A stretch of DNA of 64,000 bases, taken from positions 2,608,356-2,672,355 of the forward strand of contig NZ_CP060140.1 of assembly GCF_022376295.1 (NCBI RefSeq), read 5' to 3'. Origin of the DNA: Nodularia sphaerocarpa UHCC 0038. Its GTDB lineage: Bacteria > Cyanobacteriota > Cyanobacteriia > Cyanobacteriales > Nostocaceae. Below the pieces are notes generated by a model. That model was not told the DNA's origin. It was given only the letters and a program-made list of their open reading frames with translations, and did not search any database. Shown here one piece after another: positions 18,230-28,602 of this stretch (positions are counted from its first letter, which is position 1; every line of letters starts with the position of its first letter). Both the position numbers and the translations under genes were made by a program.

Positions 18230-19108
18230 ATCTGAAATTAGAATAATCTTTTGATCATGATTAGATAATAGCTTTCCCTAGTGCTAATATCTGATTAAAC
18301 AACTTTTTACCTGAGCGGGGCTTTAGCCTGTGCGGAATGCCACTAAATATATAAACATTCTTAAGTTTTCAAGAAGCGACTCATTTACGTATTTATACTG
18401 AAGATACAGACATAAAAATTTTCATGTCAATGATGTATTATGCAGAATTAACTTGCTCACTTTATTGGCAAGAGAAAAAATTCTAGAAATTTAGACTAAC
18501 TCAAGCTATTGGGTAGTTGAAGTATAGCAACGGACAAGGTGCTTAGGACATGACAAAATTCCAAAACCCATTCACAGGAAGCATTTGACTTTTGACTTTT
18601 GACTTTTGACTTTTGCTATATCAGCCTCCATAAAATAACTGAAATGTTCAGCAGAATTGTGTGGAATAAATGAGTAAAAAGTATAGAAATTAACAACTTA
18701 ATTTAGCTTAACAATGGGAAACTATATCTAGTTGGTTATCGTCCGTCTAGTTCATAGCAGACAAAAAGTGACAGTCAGTAAGTTAAAAATTTAACTTTTT
18801 TTTAAATAAATCAATGGCAGTAAGCAATAAATTATACTCTACTAATCTAAGAGTTGGTTAGTAGAGTTAGGTTTTAATGTCAAATATTGACAAATATTAT
18901 CAGGGTATTGTTCATTTCACAAGAGATTATCTAGGTTACAGTTGAAGCTTTATCAGCCATAGCCCATATTTCTTAAATCTCTGTGAATCTGTATCCAAAA
19001 CTTCTGGATTACCAGTAAACATCCGCGTATCTAATATTTAGAAGTAAGTGTGCTATAAAGTACCGTCATAAATGTGACTGGTGGTTCTACCCTTGAAGGA
19101 GCTATGAA
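18230..19108. other. 880-base gene-free spacer
   Basis: Between two divergent genes, so it should hold both promoters. I see a (TTTTGAC)n heptamer tract at 18584-18615 and a hairpin at 18836-18867 (ACTCTACTAA/TTAGTAGAGT), but no ORF of interest. Confidence 0.6.
18584..18615. repeat. Heptamer tandem repeat (TTTTGAC)n
   Basis: Four 7-base units in a row. It differs from the CCAATGA heptamer seen elsewhere but has the same period. Confidence 0.8.
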
Positions 19109-20020
19109 GTGGAAAACAATAAGTCGTTTCTTTGGTCGCAAGGAATATTAATTGCGTTACTGGCCTTAAGTGCTACATTAAGCATGAGCTTAATGTTACT
19201 CATCAAGCCCCATGCTTCTGATGCTCAGAGCAAACAAATTATAGATAGGAATAATTTATCTGCCGCCAAAATAGGCACTCAGCAAAGGATTGAGAAGTTA
19301 AAGGCGACTATGCTCACAAGTTGGCAGCAAGAAGCAAACACCAAGGGTTATGCCTCTGCTGTATCAGCACGCTTTCAAGGGGCGACGATTCAGGCTGTGA
19401 AGCTGGAGAAAGGTAAAAAAGTCATTGCGCTGACTTTTGATGATGGCCCTTGGCCGGAAACAACTTCACAAACCTTAGATATTCTCAAAAAAAATAATAT
19501 CAAAGGGACATTTTTTGTGGTTGGGCAGAATGTGAAAAAATATCCCCACCTAGTAACGCGGGTGGTTGCTGAAGGTCACGCTATTGGTAATCATACTTGG
19601 CATCATTGGTATCATTATATGAACCCCAAAGCGGCAGCCTACGAAATCGATCACACAACAGACCTAATTTATAAAACTACTGGTGTCAAAACAAATTTGT
19701 TTCGACCACCTGGGGGGATCATGCACAATGGGGTGGCTGCCTACGCTAGAAATAGCAAGTATGCCATCATTATGTGGTCATCTGACTCATTAGACTATGC
19801 CCGTCCTAGTGTGCCAAAGTTAGTTAATAATGTGTTCAGAAACGCAGAATCTGGTGGTATTGTGCTATTGCATGATGGTGGTGGTAATCGCTCCCAAACG
19901 GTGCAAGCTTTACCAGAAATTATTAGTAAGTTTCGCAAGCAAGGTTATAGTTTTGTCACTGTTCCAGAGCTTTTAGCGATGGAAGAAAAGTCCCAAAAAT
20001 TGATAGCAAATAACAAGTAA
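19109..20020 (+). CDS. NodB-type polysaccharide deacetylase
   Basis: The GTG at 19109 is supported by AAGGAG at 19096-19101; the ATG at 19104 is out of frame. An N-terminal membrane anchor (LIALLALSATLSMSLMLLI) precedes the CE4 domain. Motif 1 is TFDDGP (D111, D112), motif 2 is HTWHH (H162, H166), and RPPGG and LLHDGGG are motifs 3 and 5-like. The enzyme would remove N- or O-acetyl groups from an extracellular polysaccharide or peptidoglycan. A strong terminator follows. Confidence 0.9.
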   Translation: MENNKSFLWSQGILIALLALSATLSMSLMLLIKPHASDAQSKQIIDRNNLSAAKIGTQQRIEKLKATMLTSWQQEANTKGYASAVSARFQGATIQAVKLEKGKKVIALTFDDGPWPETTSQTLDILKKNNIKGTFFVVGQNVKKYPHLVTRVVAEGHAIGNHTWHHWYHYMNPKAAAYEIDHTTDLIYKTTGVKTNLFRPPGGIMHNGVAAYARNSKYAIIMWSSDSLDYARPSVPKLVNNVFRNAESGGIVLLHDGGGNRSQTVQALPEIISKFRKQGYSFVTVPELLAMEEKSQKLIANNK

Positions 20021-20051
20021 TATTATATCATTTGTGAATACTATAAACTTT

Positions 20052-20089
20052 AGATCCCCGACTTTTTAGAAAAGTTGGGGATCTTTTTA
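20052..20089 (+). terminator. Rho-independent terminator of the deacetylase gene
   Basis: A 15-base stem with one G-U pair (AGATCCCCGACTTTT against AAAAGTTGGGGATCT) and a 3-base loop is followed by a run of Ts. Confidence 0.85.
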
Positions 20090-20107
20090 TTCAGGAATGA
20101 TTAAGAA

Positions 20108-20201
20108 CCAATACTGTTCGGTTAAGCAAATTCGTGAGCCGAAAACCCTTGTAGAGACGTTCCATGGAACGTCTCTACATTCCTTAACCGAAAAGTATTG
20201 G
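20108..20201. mobile_element. MITE-like element with a central palindrome
   Basis: The ends match over 18 of 19 positions as an inverted pair (CCAATACTGTTCGGTTAAG on the left). In the middle (20151-20178) is a 28-base perfect palindrome centred on CCATGG, with arms GTAGAGACGTTCCA. The AGAGACG hairpin recurs in looser forms near 10093-10120 and 54257-54284. Confidence 0.65.
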
Positions 20202-20227
20202 ATTGAGAACTACTATGTCAGCCTCAA

Positions 20228-23200
20228 CTAAACTGAACTCAACTGTTTTTCTAGAACAGCTTGGGGATTTGCTTCTGGACTATCAGCTTCAGAAGGTGGT
20301 ACTAACTGCCAGAACTTAGGCAAATATTCTTGCCAATTTTGCAGAATCATTTTCGCTTTTGGTGAACCAGTGCGATCGCCATGATTTTTAATTAATTCTT
20401 GCAGTTGTTTAGCACCGGCTGCTGTCAGCACTCGCTGGATTTTGACAATTTCGGGATTGACTAATTCCGGGAATGAATGATCTTCATCTAAGAAATAAGC
20501 CAGTCCCCCAGTCATCCCTGCGCCGACGTTACGCCCAACTTTGCCCAGGACAACAATCACGCCACCAGTCATGTACTCGCAGCAATGATCCCCAGCCCCT
20601 TCAATCACTGCCATACCTTTAGAGTTGCGTACAGCAAAGCGTTCTCCGGCTAAACCGTTGGCAAACAATACCCCACCGGTAGAACCATATAGACAGGTGT
20701 TGCCAACAATTACATTTTGTGATGGGTCATAAGTAGCATCAGCCGGGGGTTTGATGATGATTTCACCACCGTGCATTCCCTTACCTACATAGTCGTTGGC
20801 TTCTCCTTCTAATGAGAGAATCATGCCAGGAAGGTTGAAAGCACCAAAGCTTTGTCCCACACTACCTTGGAAGTTGAGGTTAATTTGTCCTTCAAATCCA
20901 CTATCACCATATTGGGAAGCGATCGCCCCTGCCAACCTTGCGCCCACTGTTCTATCGGTGTTGACTATCCGTAAGCTTTTGCTAACAGTGGATTGATTGC
21001 TAATAGCCGCCTGAATTTCCGCATCAGCCAGCAATTGGTCATCGATCACCGCACCGTTGCTGTGGACTTCTTCATGTACCAACCAGCTACGATCATTTTT
21101 GGCATCTGGTAGCTGAATTAAACAGTCGAGGTTGAGTCCTTGGGTTTTGGTAACTGTTGCTTCGGCGCGTCTTGTCAACAAATCAGCACGACCAACGATA
21201 TCCAACAAAGAACGGTATCCCAGTTTTGCTAGTAGCTGACGCACTTCTTCCGCAATAAAGCAGAAGAAATTCACAACGTGTTCCGGCATTCCTGTGAACC
21301 GTTTGCGGAGTTCTTCCTTCTGAGAAGCAACACCCACGGGGCAGTTATTGGTGTGGCAAATCCGCGCCATAATACAGCCTTCTGCAATCATGGCGATGGA
21401 ACCAAAACCAAATTCCTCACCACCCATCAATGCACCTATTACCACATCCCAACCACTTTTTAGCCCACCGTCTACACGCAAAATTACGCGATCGCGCAGT
21501 CCGTTTTGCATCAAAACTCGATGTACTTCACTTAAACCGAGTTCCCACGGCGAACCAGCGTGTTTAATTGAACTCAGAGGCGATGCACCAGTACCACCAT
21601 CATGACCAGAGATTTGAATAATATCGGCGTTTGCTTTGGCTACACCCGCCGCAATCGTCCCAATGCCAATTTCTGCCACCAATTTGACTGATACCTGTGC
21701 TTTGGGGTTAATTTGGTGCAGGTCAAAAATTAGCTGTGCTAAATCTTCAATTGAATAAATATCATGGTGGGGTGGTGGTGAAATCAGTGTCACACCGGGC
21801 TTAGAGCGCCGTAACATGGCAATGTAAGGACTAACTTTTGTCCCTGGTAGTTGTCCACCTTCCCCAGGTTTTGCACCTTGGGCAATTTTGATTTCAATTT
21901 GTCTGGCGCTGCTTAAATATCCTGGGGTGACACCAAAGCGTCCTGATGCGACTTGTTTAATGGCACTAGAAGCAGTATCACCATTCCGCAATCCATGTAA
22001 ATGTGGTAAAGTTGGGGATTTACCTGCTGCGTCTACATCATTAATCACCTGATAGCGGACTGGATCTTCTCCGCCTTCCCCTGAGTTAGATTTTCCGCCA
22101 ATGCGGTTCATGGCGATCGCCAAAGTTTCATGGGCTTCTCGTGACAACGCGCCCAAAGACATCCCACCAGTGCAGAAGCGTTTGAGAATCTCACTGACTG
22201 ATTCTACTTCCTCTAAAGGAATTGGCGAGCGATCGCTTTCAAAATCCAACAAATCACGCAAAGCTGTCACCGGTCGGCCTTGCAGATGCTGTTTGTAAAC
22301 CTCATAGTGATCATATTGCTTCCCATCCACCGCCTTATGCAGCGCCTTCGCCAATTCCGGGTTATTCATGTGGTATTCACCCTTGGGAAGACACTGCACA
22401 AAACCCAAATTTTCTAACTTCTTCGCAGTCAGTTCTGGAAAAGCCTTGCTATGGAAAGACAGCACCTCTTGCGCCAATTCCCTCACACTCAACCCACCAA
22501 TGCGGGAAGTTGTGCCATAGAATCCCAGTGCTAATAAATCCCCACCAATACCAATAGCCTCAAAAATTTGTGCTGCTTGATAGCTCGAAAGTAGAGAAAT
22601 TCCCATCTTCGAGAGAATTTTCAGTAAACCTGAATTGATCGCTTGGCGGTAATTTCCGATAGCTTCCTCTAAAGTCAAAGTAGCAATTTTACCCCGCTCC
22701 ATGAAGCTTTGGGTTTTGGGTTCAAACCACCAACTGCGGACAGTATCCAAAGCTGTGTAAGGACAAACAGCATCCACACCATAACCAATCAGACAAGCAA
22801 AATGATGTGTACTCCAGCACTGGGCTGTATTCACAATCAGCGAAGTTTTTGTTCGCAATCCTTGCCGAATCAAATGATGATGTACAGCACCTGCGGCTAA
22901 CAAAGGCGGAATATAGGTATATTCAGTACCAATACCACTTTCTCCTTCCAGGTGGCGATCGCTCAAAATTAAAATCTTCGCCCCTGCCTTGACAGATTCC
23001 ACAGCTTGTGCTTGCAAAGACTCTACAGCCTCTTTCAAACCGTCGGGACCGTTAGCAATAGCAAACAACGTCGATAATTCCGCCGTCGCAAATCCTGATA
23101 ACCGAATTGCTTCTAATTCCGTTTCAGTCAACACAGGCGATTCTAATTTCAGTTTTCGGGCGTGTTCTGGCTTCACTTCTAGTAAATTACCCCGTTCACC

Positions 23201-24883
23201 CAGTTCCACATTCAGAGACATCACCAACTTTTCCCGTAACGGGTCAATAGCTGGGTTAGTCACTTGAGCAAAACGCTGTTTGAAATAGTCATACAGCAGG
23301 TGAGGTTTTTCTGACAGCACCGCCAAAGGAATATCATCCCCCATGCAGAAAGTCGCCTCTTTACCCTCAGCCGCCATTGGTTGAATTACCATTTCTACAT
23401 CTTCTGTGGTGTAGCCAAAGGCTAATTGATGACGCAGTAAAGTTTGTTTGTCAATTGTGTTTGTAGGAGAATGACCGTTACCATTACCGTTGACTGATAA
23501 AGGCTGACTAACAAGATTTTTCAGTTCTTGACGATATTGTTTTAACCATTCCCCATAAGGATGCTGCTTGGCGATACGCTGCTTAATTTCCCAATTTTTC
23601 AGCACTTCATGATTGACTAAGTCCACAGCAATCATTTGTCCTGGGCCAAGTCTGCCTTTTTCCACAATGTTGGCTTCTGGGATATCCACTACACCAGCTT
23701 CGGAAGCCACAAAAATATAATCATCTTTCGTAATCACGTAACGAGCTGGTCTTAAACCATTCCGGTCTAATGTCGCGCCAACTTTTTCACCATCACTAAA
23801 TACTAAAAGTGCTGGACCATCCCAGGATTCTTGCAGACCACTGTAATATTCGTAAAAATCAACAATTTCTGGATATTTAGCCAAAGAAGGCTGATTTTGG
23901 TATGCCTCTGGAACCATCATCATTAAAGCTTCCAAGGGGCTTCGTCCAGAAAGCACCATTAATTCCAGGACGTTATCTAAAGTCGCCGAGTCACTATTAT
24001 CAATGTGAACTAAAGGCTTGAATTCATCCGCGCGATCGCCCCAGACTGGATGATTCAGGCTGGCTTCTCGTGCCGTCATCCAGTTGATATTACCCAATAA
24101 AGTATTAATTTCACCATTGTGACCCAATAGCCGCATCGGTTGAGCTAAAGGCCACTTAGGCAGGGTGTTAGTACTAAAGCGGCGATGATAAACAGCAAAA
24201 GCACTCTTGTAAGCTGGGTTTTTTAAATCCAGATAAAAGTCTCCCAAAATCGCAGAACGCACCATGCCTTTATAAACAATTGTGCGACTGGACAAAGAGC
24301 AAATATAGAATTCTTCAGAAATATTTTTGGTAGCTTTGAAAATTCTTCTGCGGGTGATATATAGTTCTCTTTCTAGTTCTTCACCACTCTTATCAGCTGA
24401 TGCTAGAAAAACTTGTTCTATCTGGGGTTGATTTTCCTTCGCTTGTCTCCCCAGTAAATGAGGTTGTACTGGTACTACTCGCCAACCCAAGACAGTTAAT
24501 TTTTCTTCTGCGGCTATTTGCTCCACAGTAGCCTTAATTTTTTGGGCTATTTCAGGATTTTGCGGCAAAAATAACATTCCTACCGCTACTTTTCCAGGGG
24601 TGTAGTCTTTTTGGAACAATTCCCAAGGGATAGCTGTCAATATTCCTGCACCATCACCAGAATCTTGGTCAGCGCTGCAACCACCCCTGTGTTCTAAGCA
24701 GGTCAAAGCAGCTAAAGCCTTTGACACAATTTCGTGGCTGGCATTATTCTGGCGATGAGCAATAAAACCTACACCACAGGCATCTCGTTCTTCTACTAAC
24801 CACCTTTGTCCCTGATAATTCTCTTGAGAGTTAATATCCGAAAAATTCATTGTTTGTGATTGATGCATCGCTTTATCTTTCAT
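20228..24883 (-). CDS. glsF: Ferredoxin-dependent glutamate synthase
   Basis: This 1551-residue enzyme transfers the amide of glutamine to 2-oxoglutarate, completing the GS-GOGAT cycle of ammonium assimilation. The N-terminal amidotransferase domain has its nucleophile at C36 (ERDACGVGF), exposed by removal of a propeptide. The central and FMN-binding domain contains the 3Fe-4S cysteines in CIMARICHTNNCPVG (C-x5-C-x4-C). The C-terminal glycine-rich beta-helix is GXXGXXG-like (VGAGMTGG). No gltD-like small subunit is adjacent and length fits the ferredoxin form, so I prefer that to the NADPH form. Three alternative starts (Met1, Met6, Met12) are possible. Confidence 0.92.
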   Translation of the reverse strand: MKDKAMHQSQTMNFSDINSQENYQGQRWLVEERDACGVGFIAHRQNNASHEIVSKALAALTCLEHRGGCSADQDSGDGAGILTAIPWELFQKDYTPGKVAVGMLFLPQNPEIAQKIKATVEQIAAEEKLTVLGWRVVPVQPHLLGRQAKENQPQIEQVFLASADKSGEELERELYITRRRIFKATKNISEEFYICSLSSRTIVYKGMVRSAILGDFYLDLKNPAYKSAFAVYHRRFSTNTLPKWPLAQPMRLLGHNGEINTLLGNINWMTAREASLNHPVWGDRADEFKPLVHIDNSDSATLDNVLELMVLSGRSPLEALMMMVPEAYQNQPSLAKYPEIVDFYEYYSGLQESWDGPALLVFSDGEKVGATLDRNGLRPARYVITKDDYIFVASEAGVVDIPEANIVEKGRLGPGQMIAVDLVNHEVLKNWEIKQRIAKQHPYGEWLKQYRQELKNLVSQPLSVNGNGNGHSPTNTIDKQTLLRHQLAFGYTTEDVEMVIQPMAAEGKEATFCMGDDIPLAVLSEKPHLLYDYFKQRFAQVTNPAIDPLREKLVMSLNVELGERGNLLEVKPEHARKLKLESPVLTETELEAIRLSGFATAELSTLFAIANGPDGLKEAVESLQAQAVESVKAGAKILILSDRHLEGESGIGTEYTYIPPLLAAGAVHHHLIRQGLRTKTSLIVNTAQCWSTHHFACLIGYGVDAVCPYTALDTVRSWWFEPKTQSFMERGKIATLTLEEAIGNYRQAINSGLLKILSKMGISLLSSYQAAQIFEAIGIGGDLLALGFYGTTSRIGGLSVRELAQEVLSFHSKAFPELTAKKLENLGFVQCLPKGEYHMNNPELAKALHKAVDGKQYDHYEVYKQHLQGRPVTALRDLLDFESDRSPIPLEEVESVSEILKRFCTGGMSLGALSREAHETLAIAMNRIGGKSNSGEGGEDPVRYQVINDVDAAGKSPTLPHLHGLRNGDTASSAIKQVASGRFGVTPGYLSSARQIEIKIAQGAKPGEGGQLPGTKVSPYIAMLRRSKPGVTLISPPPHHDIYSIEDLAQLIFDLHQINPKAQVSVKLVAEIGIGTIAAGVAKANADIIQISGHDGGTGASPLSSIKHAGSPWELGLSEVHRVLMQNGLRDRVILRVDGGLKSGWDVVIGALMGGEEFGFGSIAMIAEGCIMARICHTNNCPVGVASQKEELRKRFTGMPEHVVNFFCFIAEEVRQLLAKLGYRSLLDIVGRADLLTRRAEATVTKTQGLNLDCLIQLPDAKNDRSWLVHEEVHSNGAVIDDQLLADAEIQAAISNQSTVSKSLRIVNTDRTVGARLAGAIASQYGDSGFEGQINLNFQGSVGQSFGAFNLPGMILSLEGEANDYVGKGMHGGEIIIKPPADATYDPSQNVIVGNTCLYGSTGGVLFANGLAGERFAVRNSKGMAVIEGAGDHCCEYMTGGVIVVLGKVGRNVGAGMTGGLAYFLDEDHSFPELVNPEIVKIQRVLTAAGAKQLQELIKNHGDRTGSPKAKMILQNWQEYLPKFWQLVPPSEADSPEANPQAVLEKQLSSV

Positions 24884-25665
24884 AGCCTGTTCCTGAGATG
24901 GTTAGTCACAAATCTTGCCAGTATTTGTGAGAAAAATTTGCTAGTTCTGAGCGTAGCCTTATGGCTAAACTTGGTTCCCTGGAAAATACATGAATAACCG
25001 AAATTTAGGGATAAAAATTTTTAACTTCGGATTTTTTCTTCTTTAACAGTGTTAAAATGATTGCGGTATTTTCTTATATTTGTCATCTGTTGCTGAGTTA
25101 GACAAATGCCTTTGCCCTCGTAGCCTTTTATTCATATCGTGATAGCGCAGCAAGTTAGCCATAGCTATTTTTTTGCTCAATTCCCTATTCGCAGATTCAG
25201 ATTAACTTTCCAGTAAAAACTGTTTGGCTTACCCATAACACAACTTACTTTGAAAGTCCGAAATAATCCTGATTCATGCACAAAATCAGCGTATTACACA
25301 ACATACCCATTTGACAAATCCTAGAAATATCTGTTGTTGTATATATTTATTGTTTGCTGATCATCTAATCTGTATTCTTACAACACAGACCTCAATTAAA
25401 TAGCAACCATCGGCGAGTATTTAATATGCTCAACCAGTGTTAATCACTAAAACTACTGTGTATAGTTCGACTGAAACTAGTGATATTTAAAACACTTAGT
25501 AACAGTGCTTTTAGTGGTATGATTACTTCTTTAATTTTACAAGAGATAGAAAGGCAATATATATAATATCATAGTTTTGCCAAAATTAAAGCACTATTTT
25601 TTAAGATTTCCCCACAATTTAGTTAGCTATTTGCAGGGGGGATAATTTTCCCAACTACCTACTCA
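24884..25665. other. 780-base spacer between divergent genes
   Basis: It should hold the promoters of glutamate synthase and the phosphodiester glycosidase. I looked for a GTA-N8-TAC NtcA site, which would be expected for a nitrogen gene, and did not find a perfect one. The stretch is AT-rich with no credible ORF. Confidence 0.5.
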
Positions 25666-27666
25666 ATGATCATAAAAATGTCCTATCGTCGCCGCCGAAA
25701 AAATCACAGCGCTGTAGCCAAAAAGGCTAATCAAAAGTTGTTCAGGTCTCTAGCGCCAACAATCATAGCCATTATATTGTGCTTATCTGCCACTTGGGCG
25801 ACAAGCGCCCAGGAAGCCCAGATTAATACCCAACCTCCAGGCTTGATTCTCCAGTCACCCACCTCTCCCGCCGCAGCATTAGCTTCTGGGAACCAAATTA
25901 CCCTCAATGGTCGTACCTTAGCAGGGGCTTGGTTGCAGCAACGTGGAACAGACGGTCAGGTAAAAACTCATCTGAGTGATGGGGCATTTAGGCAGTTCAT
26001 GGGAGTAGATTTTTTAAGCAGCAACAGTGCAGCCAGACAACCAGTGGAGTGGTTTTCACCAGTTAACCAGCCATTGCTTTTGGCTACAAGATTGTTAAAA
26101 GGGTATCGCTATCTTGATATTACTAATTTTGCCCAAACAGCAGGTTGGCAATTGCAAGCCAATGGCGATATTTTGGCGATCGCAATTCCCAAAGCGCAAA
26201 TCAAAGATATTCGTCAAAGTCAGCAACCGTCAGGAGTGAGCAATCTTCCTTTCCGGTCAGCTCGCATCGTCTTAGATTTAGATCGTCCCGCACCTTGGCA
26301 ACTTTCCCAAGGCTTACCCATAAATAGACCTGTTGACTCTGACGGTCCGACCACCCAAGCAACCACACCACCCAATAGAGAGTGGGTAGTGATATTAGAA
26401 GGCACAGCTGACCCGGCTTTAATCCAACGCTACGCGCCCACAACATCACTGGCGAATCCGCTCCAAAAATTACCCGCACAACCAACCCCTCAACCACTGA
26501 TTAGAAAATTGGAGGTAGTCAACAACCGGACAATTATTAGTCTGAGTGTGCCGTTTGGGATGTCTCCCCAGATCATTACCTTAGCAGACCCTAATCGCCT
26601 GGTGATTGATCTTCGTGCCGATGCCCTGGTACAAAGAGATATTACTTGGGCTTCTGGATTGCGCTGGCGACAACAATTTGTCAATTTAGGTACAGAACGC
26701 TTTCCTGTAGTTTGGTTAGATATTAATCCCCGCCAAGCTGGGTTAACGTTAAAACCCATTGGTACAGAACCCAACACCCAGACGGGTACTGCACCGCTAA
26801 TTCAAATGGCTCCGCAGTCTTCAGCCGTAGCAGCAATTAACGCTGGTTATTTCAACCGCAATAATAGATTACCTTTGGGAGCGGTTCGTCGGGATGGTCA
26901 GTGGTTATCAGGGCCAATTCTCAACCGGGGAGCGATCGCCTGGAATGATTCTGGGCAATTTTACTTCGGTCGTCTCACCTTACAAGAAACTTTAATCGCT
27001 CCCAATAATCAGAGATTACCGATTCTGTTTCTCAATAGTGGCTACGTTCAGAGTGGTATTGCTCGTTACACCCCAACTTGGGGAACTAGCTACACCCCGT
27101 TAACAGACAACGAAATTCTCCTTGTTGTCCAAAAAGACCGAGTGACAAATCAGTTACCCGGTGGAAAATCTGGAGAAACAGCCGTTCCCATACCTCAGGA
27201 TGGCTACCTCTTAACCTTACGTGCCAATGCTACTGCGACTGCATCAAAATTGCCCATTGGCACAGCAGTCAGCATTACAAGCGGCACTAATTCGGCTGAC
27301 TTTAACCGCTATCCCCAGATTATGGGAGCCGGGCCGCTGTTAGTACAAAACAATAAAATTGTCCTTGATGCTGAAGGCGAAAAATTTAGCAAAGCTTTTA
27401 GTACACAAAAAGCTGTTCGCAGTGGTATTTGCACAACAGCAAGCGGCTCTTTGCTGATTGCGGCTGTGCATAATCGGGCTGGTGGGTTAGGACCAACCTT
27501 AGCGGAACACGCCCAATTAATGAAGAATATTGGTTGTGTGAACGCCCTGAATTTAGACGGTGGTAGTTCAACCAGCCTTTATCTAGGAGGACAACTACTC
27601 GACCGTTCCCCCAATACTGCTGCACGTGTCCACAACGGTATTGGCGTTTTCTTGCAACAACAGTAA
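25666..27666 (+). CDS. Exported phosphodiester glycosidase (NAGPA/DUF2233) protein
   Basis: ATG 25666 or 25678 begins a basic N-terminus followed by a membrane/signal segment (TIIAIILCLSATWATSAQ). The C-terminal third carries the NAGPA-type domain: AVAAINAGYFNRNNRLPLG, an internal TNSADFNRYPQIMGAGPLL and NLDGGSSTSLYLGG. This fold hydrolyses phosphodiester bonds to sugars, as in uncovering enzyme, and is widespread in bacterial exopolysaccharide contexts. The about 250-residue N-terminal part (ITLNGRTLAGAWLQQ, LVIDLRAD) resembles AMIN-like beta repeats. Natural substrate is not known. Confidence 0.85.
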   Translation: MIIKMSYRRRRKNHSAVAKKANQKLFRSLAPTIIAIILCLSATWATSAQEAQINTQPPGLILQSPTSPAAALASGNQITLNGRTLAGAWLQQRGTDGQVKTHLSDGAFRQFMGVDFLSSNSAARQPVEWFSPVNQPLLLATRLLKGYRYLDITNFAQTAGWQLQANGDILAIAIPKAQIKDIRQSQQPSGVSNLPFRSARIVLDLDRPAPWQLSQGLPINRPVDSDGPTTQATTPPNREWVVILEGTADPALIQRYAPTTSLANPLQKLPAQPTPQPLIRKLEVVNNRTIISLSVPFGMSPQIITLADPNRLVIDLRADALVQRDITWASGLRWRQQFVNLGTERFPVVWLDINPRQAGLTLKPIGTEPNTQTGTAPLIQMAPQSSAVAAINAGYFNRNNRLPLGAVRRDGQWLSGPILNRGAIAWNDSGQFYFGRLTLQETLIAPNNQRLPILFLNSGYVQSGIARYTPTWGTSYTPLTDNEILLVVQKDRVTNQLPGGKSGETAVPIPQDGYLLTLRANATATASKLPIGTAVSITSGTNSADFNRYPQIMGAGPLLVQNNKIVLDAEGEKFSKAFSTQKAVRSGICTTASGSLLIAAVHNRAGGLGPTLAEHAQLMKNIGCVNALNLDGGSSTSLYLGGQLLDRSPNTAARVHNGIGVFLQQQ

Positions 27667-28161
27667 TTAGGGAGTGGGGAGTGGTCCGTAAAGAATTTTG
27701 GATTTTGGATTTGCGTTAGCGAAGCGTACGCAGCGAAGCGAGTATTTTAGATTGCAGTCTAATCCAAAATCTAAAATCTAAAATCTAAAATTGATTGACC
27801 AATGACCAATCCTTTTTTAAAGTTAAGGATAAGCTGTCATTTTTTGAATGAAGACTTGGTATAGATAATCCAGTTTTAGCAGTAATGCTTTACACCTTTA
27901 AGTTGGATTTTGCTATTGTAGAGTACAAAGGATTGAACATTGTTTGTATTGTTCAATTGTGCGGCGGCCATTCTCGTGCAGTATAAAGTGAGCTTCAGTT
28001 AATGTCCGACGGGATACCGGGAGTCGCACCAAAAACCCACACGATATGCAAGCATACAGTGTGGGAATATTTCACGAAATTGCAACTAAATTCATCAGTT
28101 TTACCGTTGCAAAACCACGACAAGTTTTTCCATTAATGGTTAAGAGTAATTACGGTTTGTT
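27667..28161. other. Spacer of about 490 bases
   Basis: It contains the dispersed repeat copy at 27671-27810 and a hairpin (CCCACAC/GTGTGGG) near 28034-28062 upstream of the cupin gene. No additional gene is visible. Confidence 0.6.
27671..27810. repeat. Dispersed repeat, copy 1
   Basis: About 140 bases that recur, inverted, at 45941-46082 with only scattered differences, and in shortened form at 50361-50455. The core contains GCGTTAGCGAAGCGTACG and a TAAAATC-type tandem tract. It begins just after the glycosidase stop codon and ends in CCAATGA heptamers. Confidence 0.85.
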
Positions 28162-28602
28162 ATGTCGATTAATGAGGTAACTATGGCGCAACTTCAAGAA
28201 ACCACACAAACTAACACTCTGCCTCTACCCGTGGCGATCGCTAATAAAAGCGTTGCAGCAACTGAGCTGCGTCCTTGGGGTTCTTTTACAGTGTTGGAAG
28301 AAGGGCGCGGATATAAAATTAAGCGGATCGAAGTTAAGCCTGGACACCGCCTCAGTCTGCAAATGCACCATCACCGCAGCGAACATTGGATTGTTGTCTC
28401 TGGTACAGCTAGGGTCGTTTGTGGCGAGCAAGAAGTACTACTTAGCAACAATGAATCAACCTATGTTCCTCAATGTACATCCCATCGTCTAGAGAACCCC
28501 GGTGTGATTCCTTTAGTGTTAATTGAAGTCCAAAATGGTGAATATTTAGGTGAAGATGATATTATTCGCTATCAAGATGACTATGCTCGTACCAAGGATT
28601 AA
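28162..28602 (+). CDS. Stand-alone cupin of the mannose-6-phosphate isomerase II type
   Basis: The 146-residue protein is a single double-stranded beta-helix. The signature RPWGSFTVLEEGRGYKIKRI, followed by PGHRLSLQMHHHRSEHWIVVSG (H69-H71 and E74/H75) and a second cupin motif (PQCTSHRLENPG), matches the C-terminal domain of type II phosphomannose isomerase/GDP-mannose pyrophosphorylase. The metal ligands are present. Stand-alone versions exist in cyanobacteria; it may interconvert mannose 6-phosphate and fructose 6-phosphate for glycan synthesis. Starts at ATG 28162 or 28183 are both possible. Confidence 0.75.
   Translation: MSINEVTMAQLQETTQTNTLPLPVAIANKSVAATELRPWGSFTVLEEGRGYKIKRIEVKPGHRLSLQMHHHRSEHWIVVSGTARVVCGEQEVLLSNNESTYVPQCTSHRLENPGVIPLVLIEVQNGEYLGEDDIIRYQDDYARTKD

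Noticed and set aside
24884..25665. NtcA box upstream of glutamate synthase
   Set aside because: I searched for GTA-N8-TAC and found no exact match, so no site is claimed.
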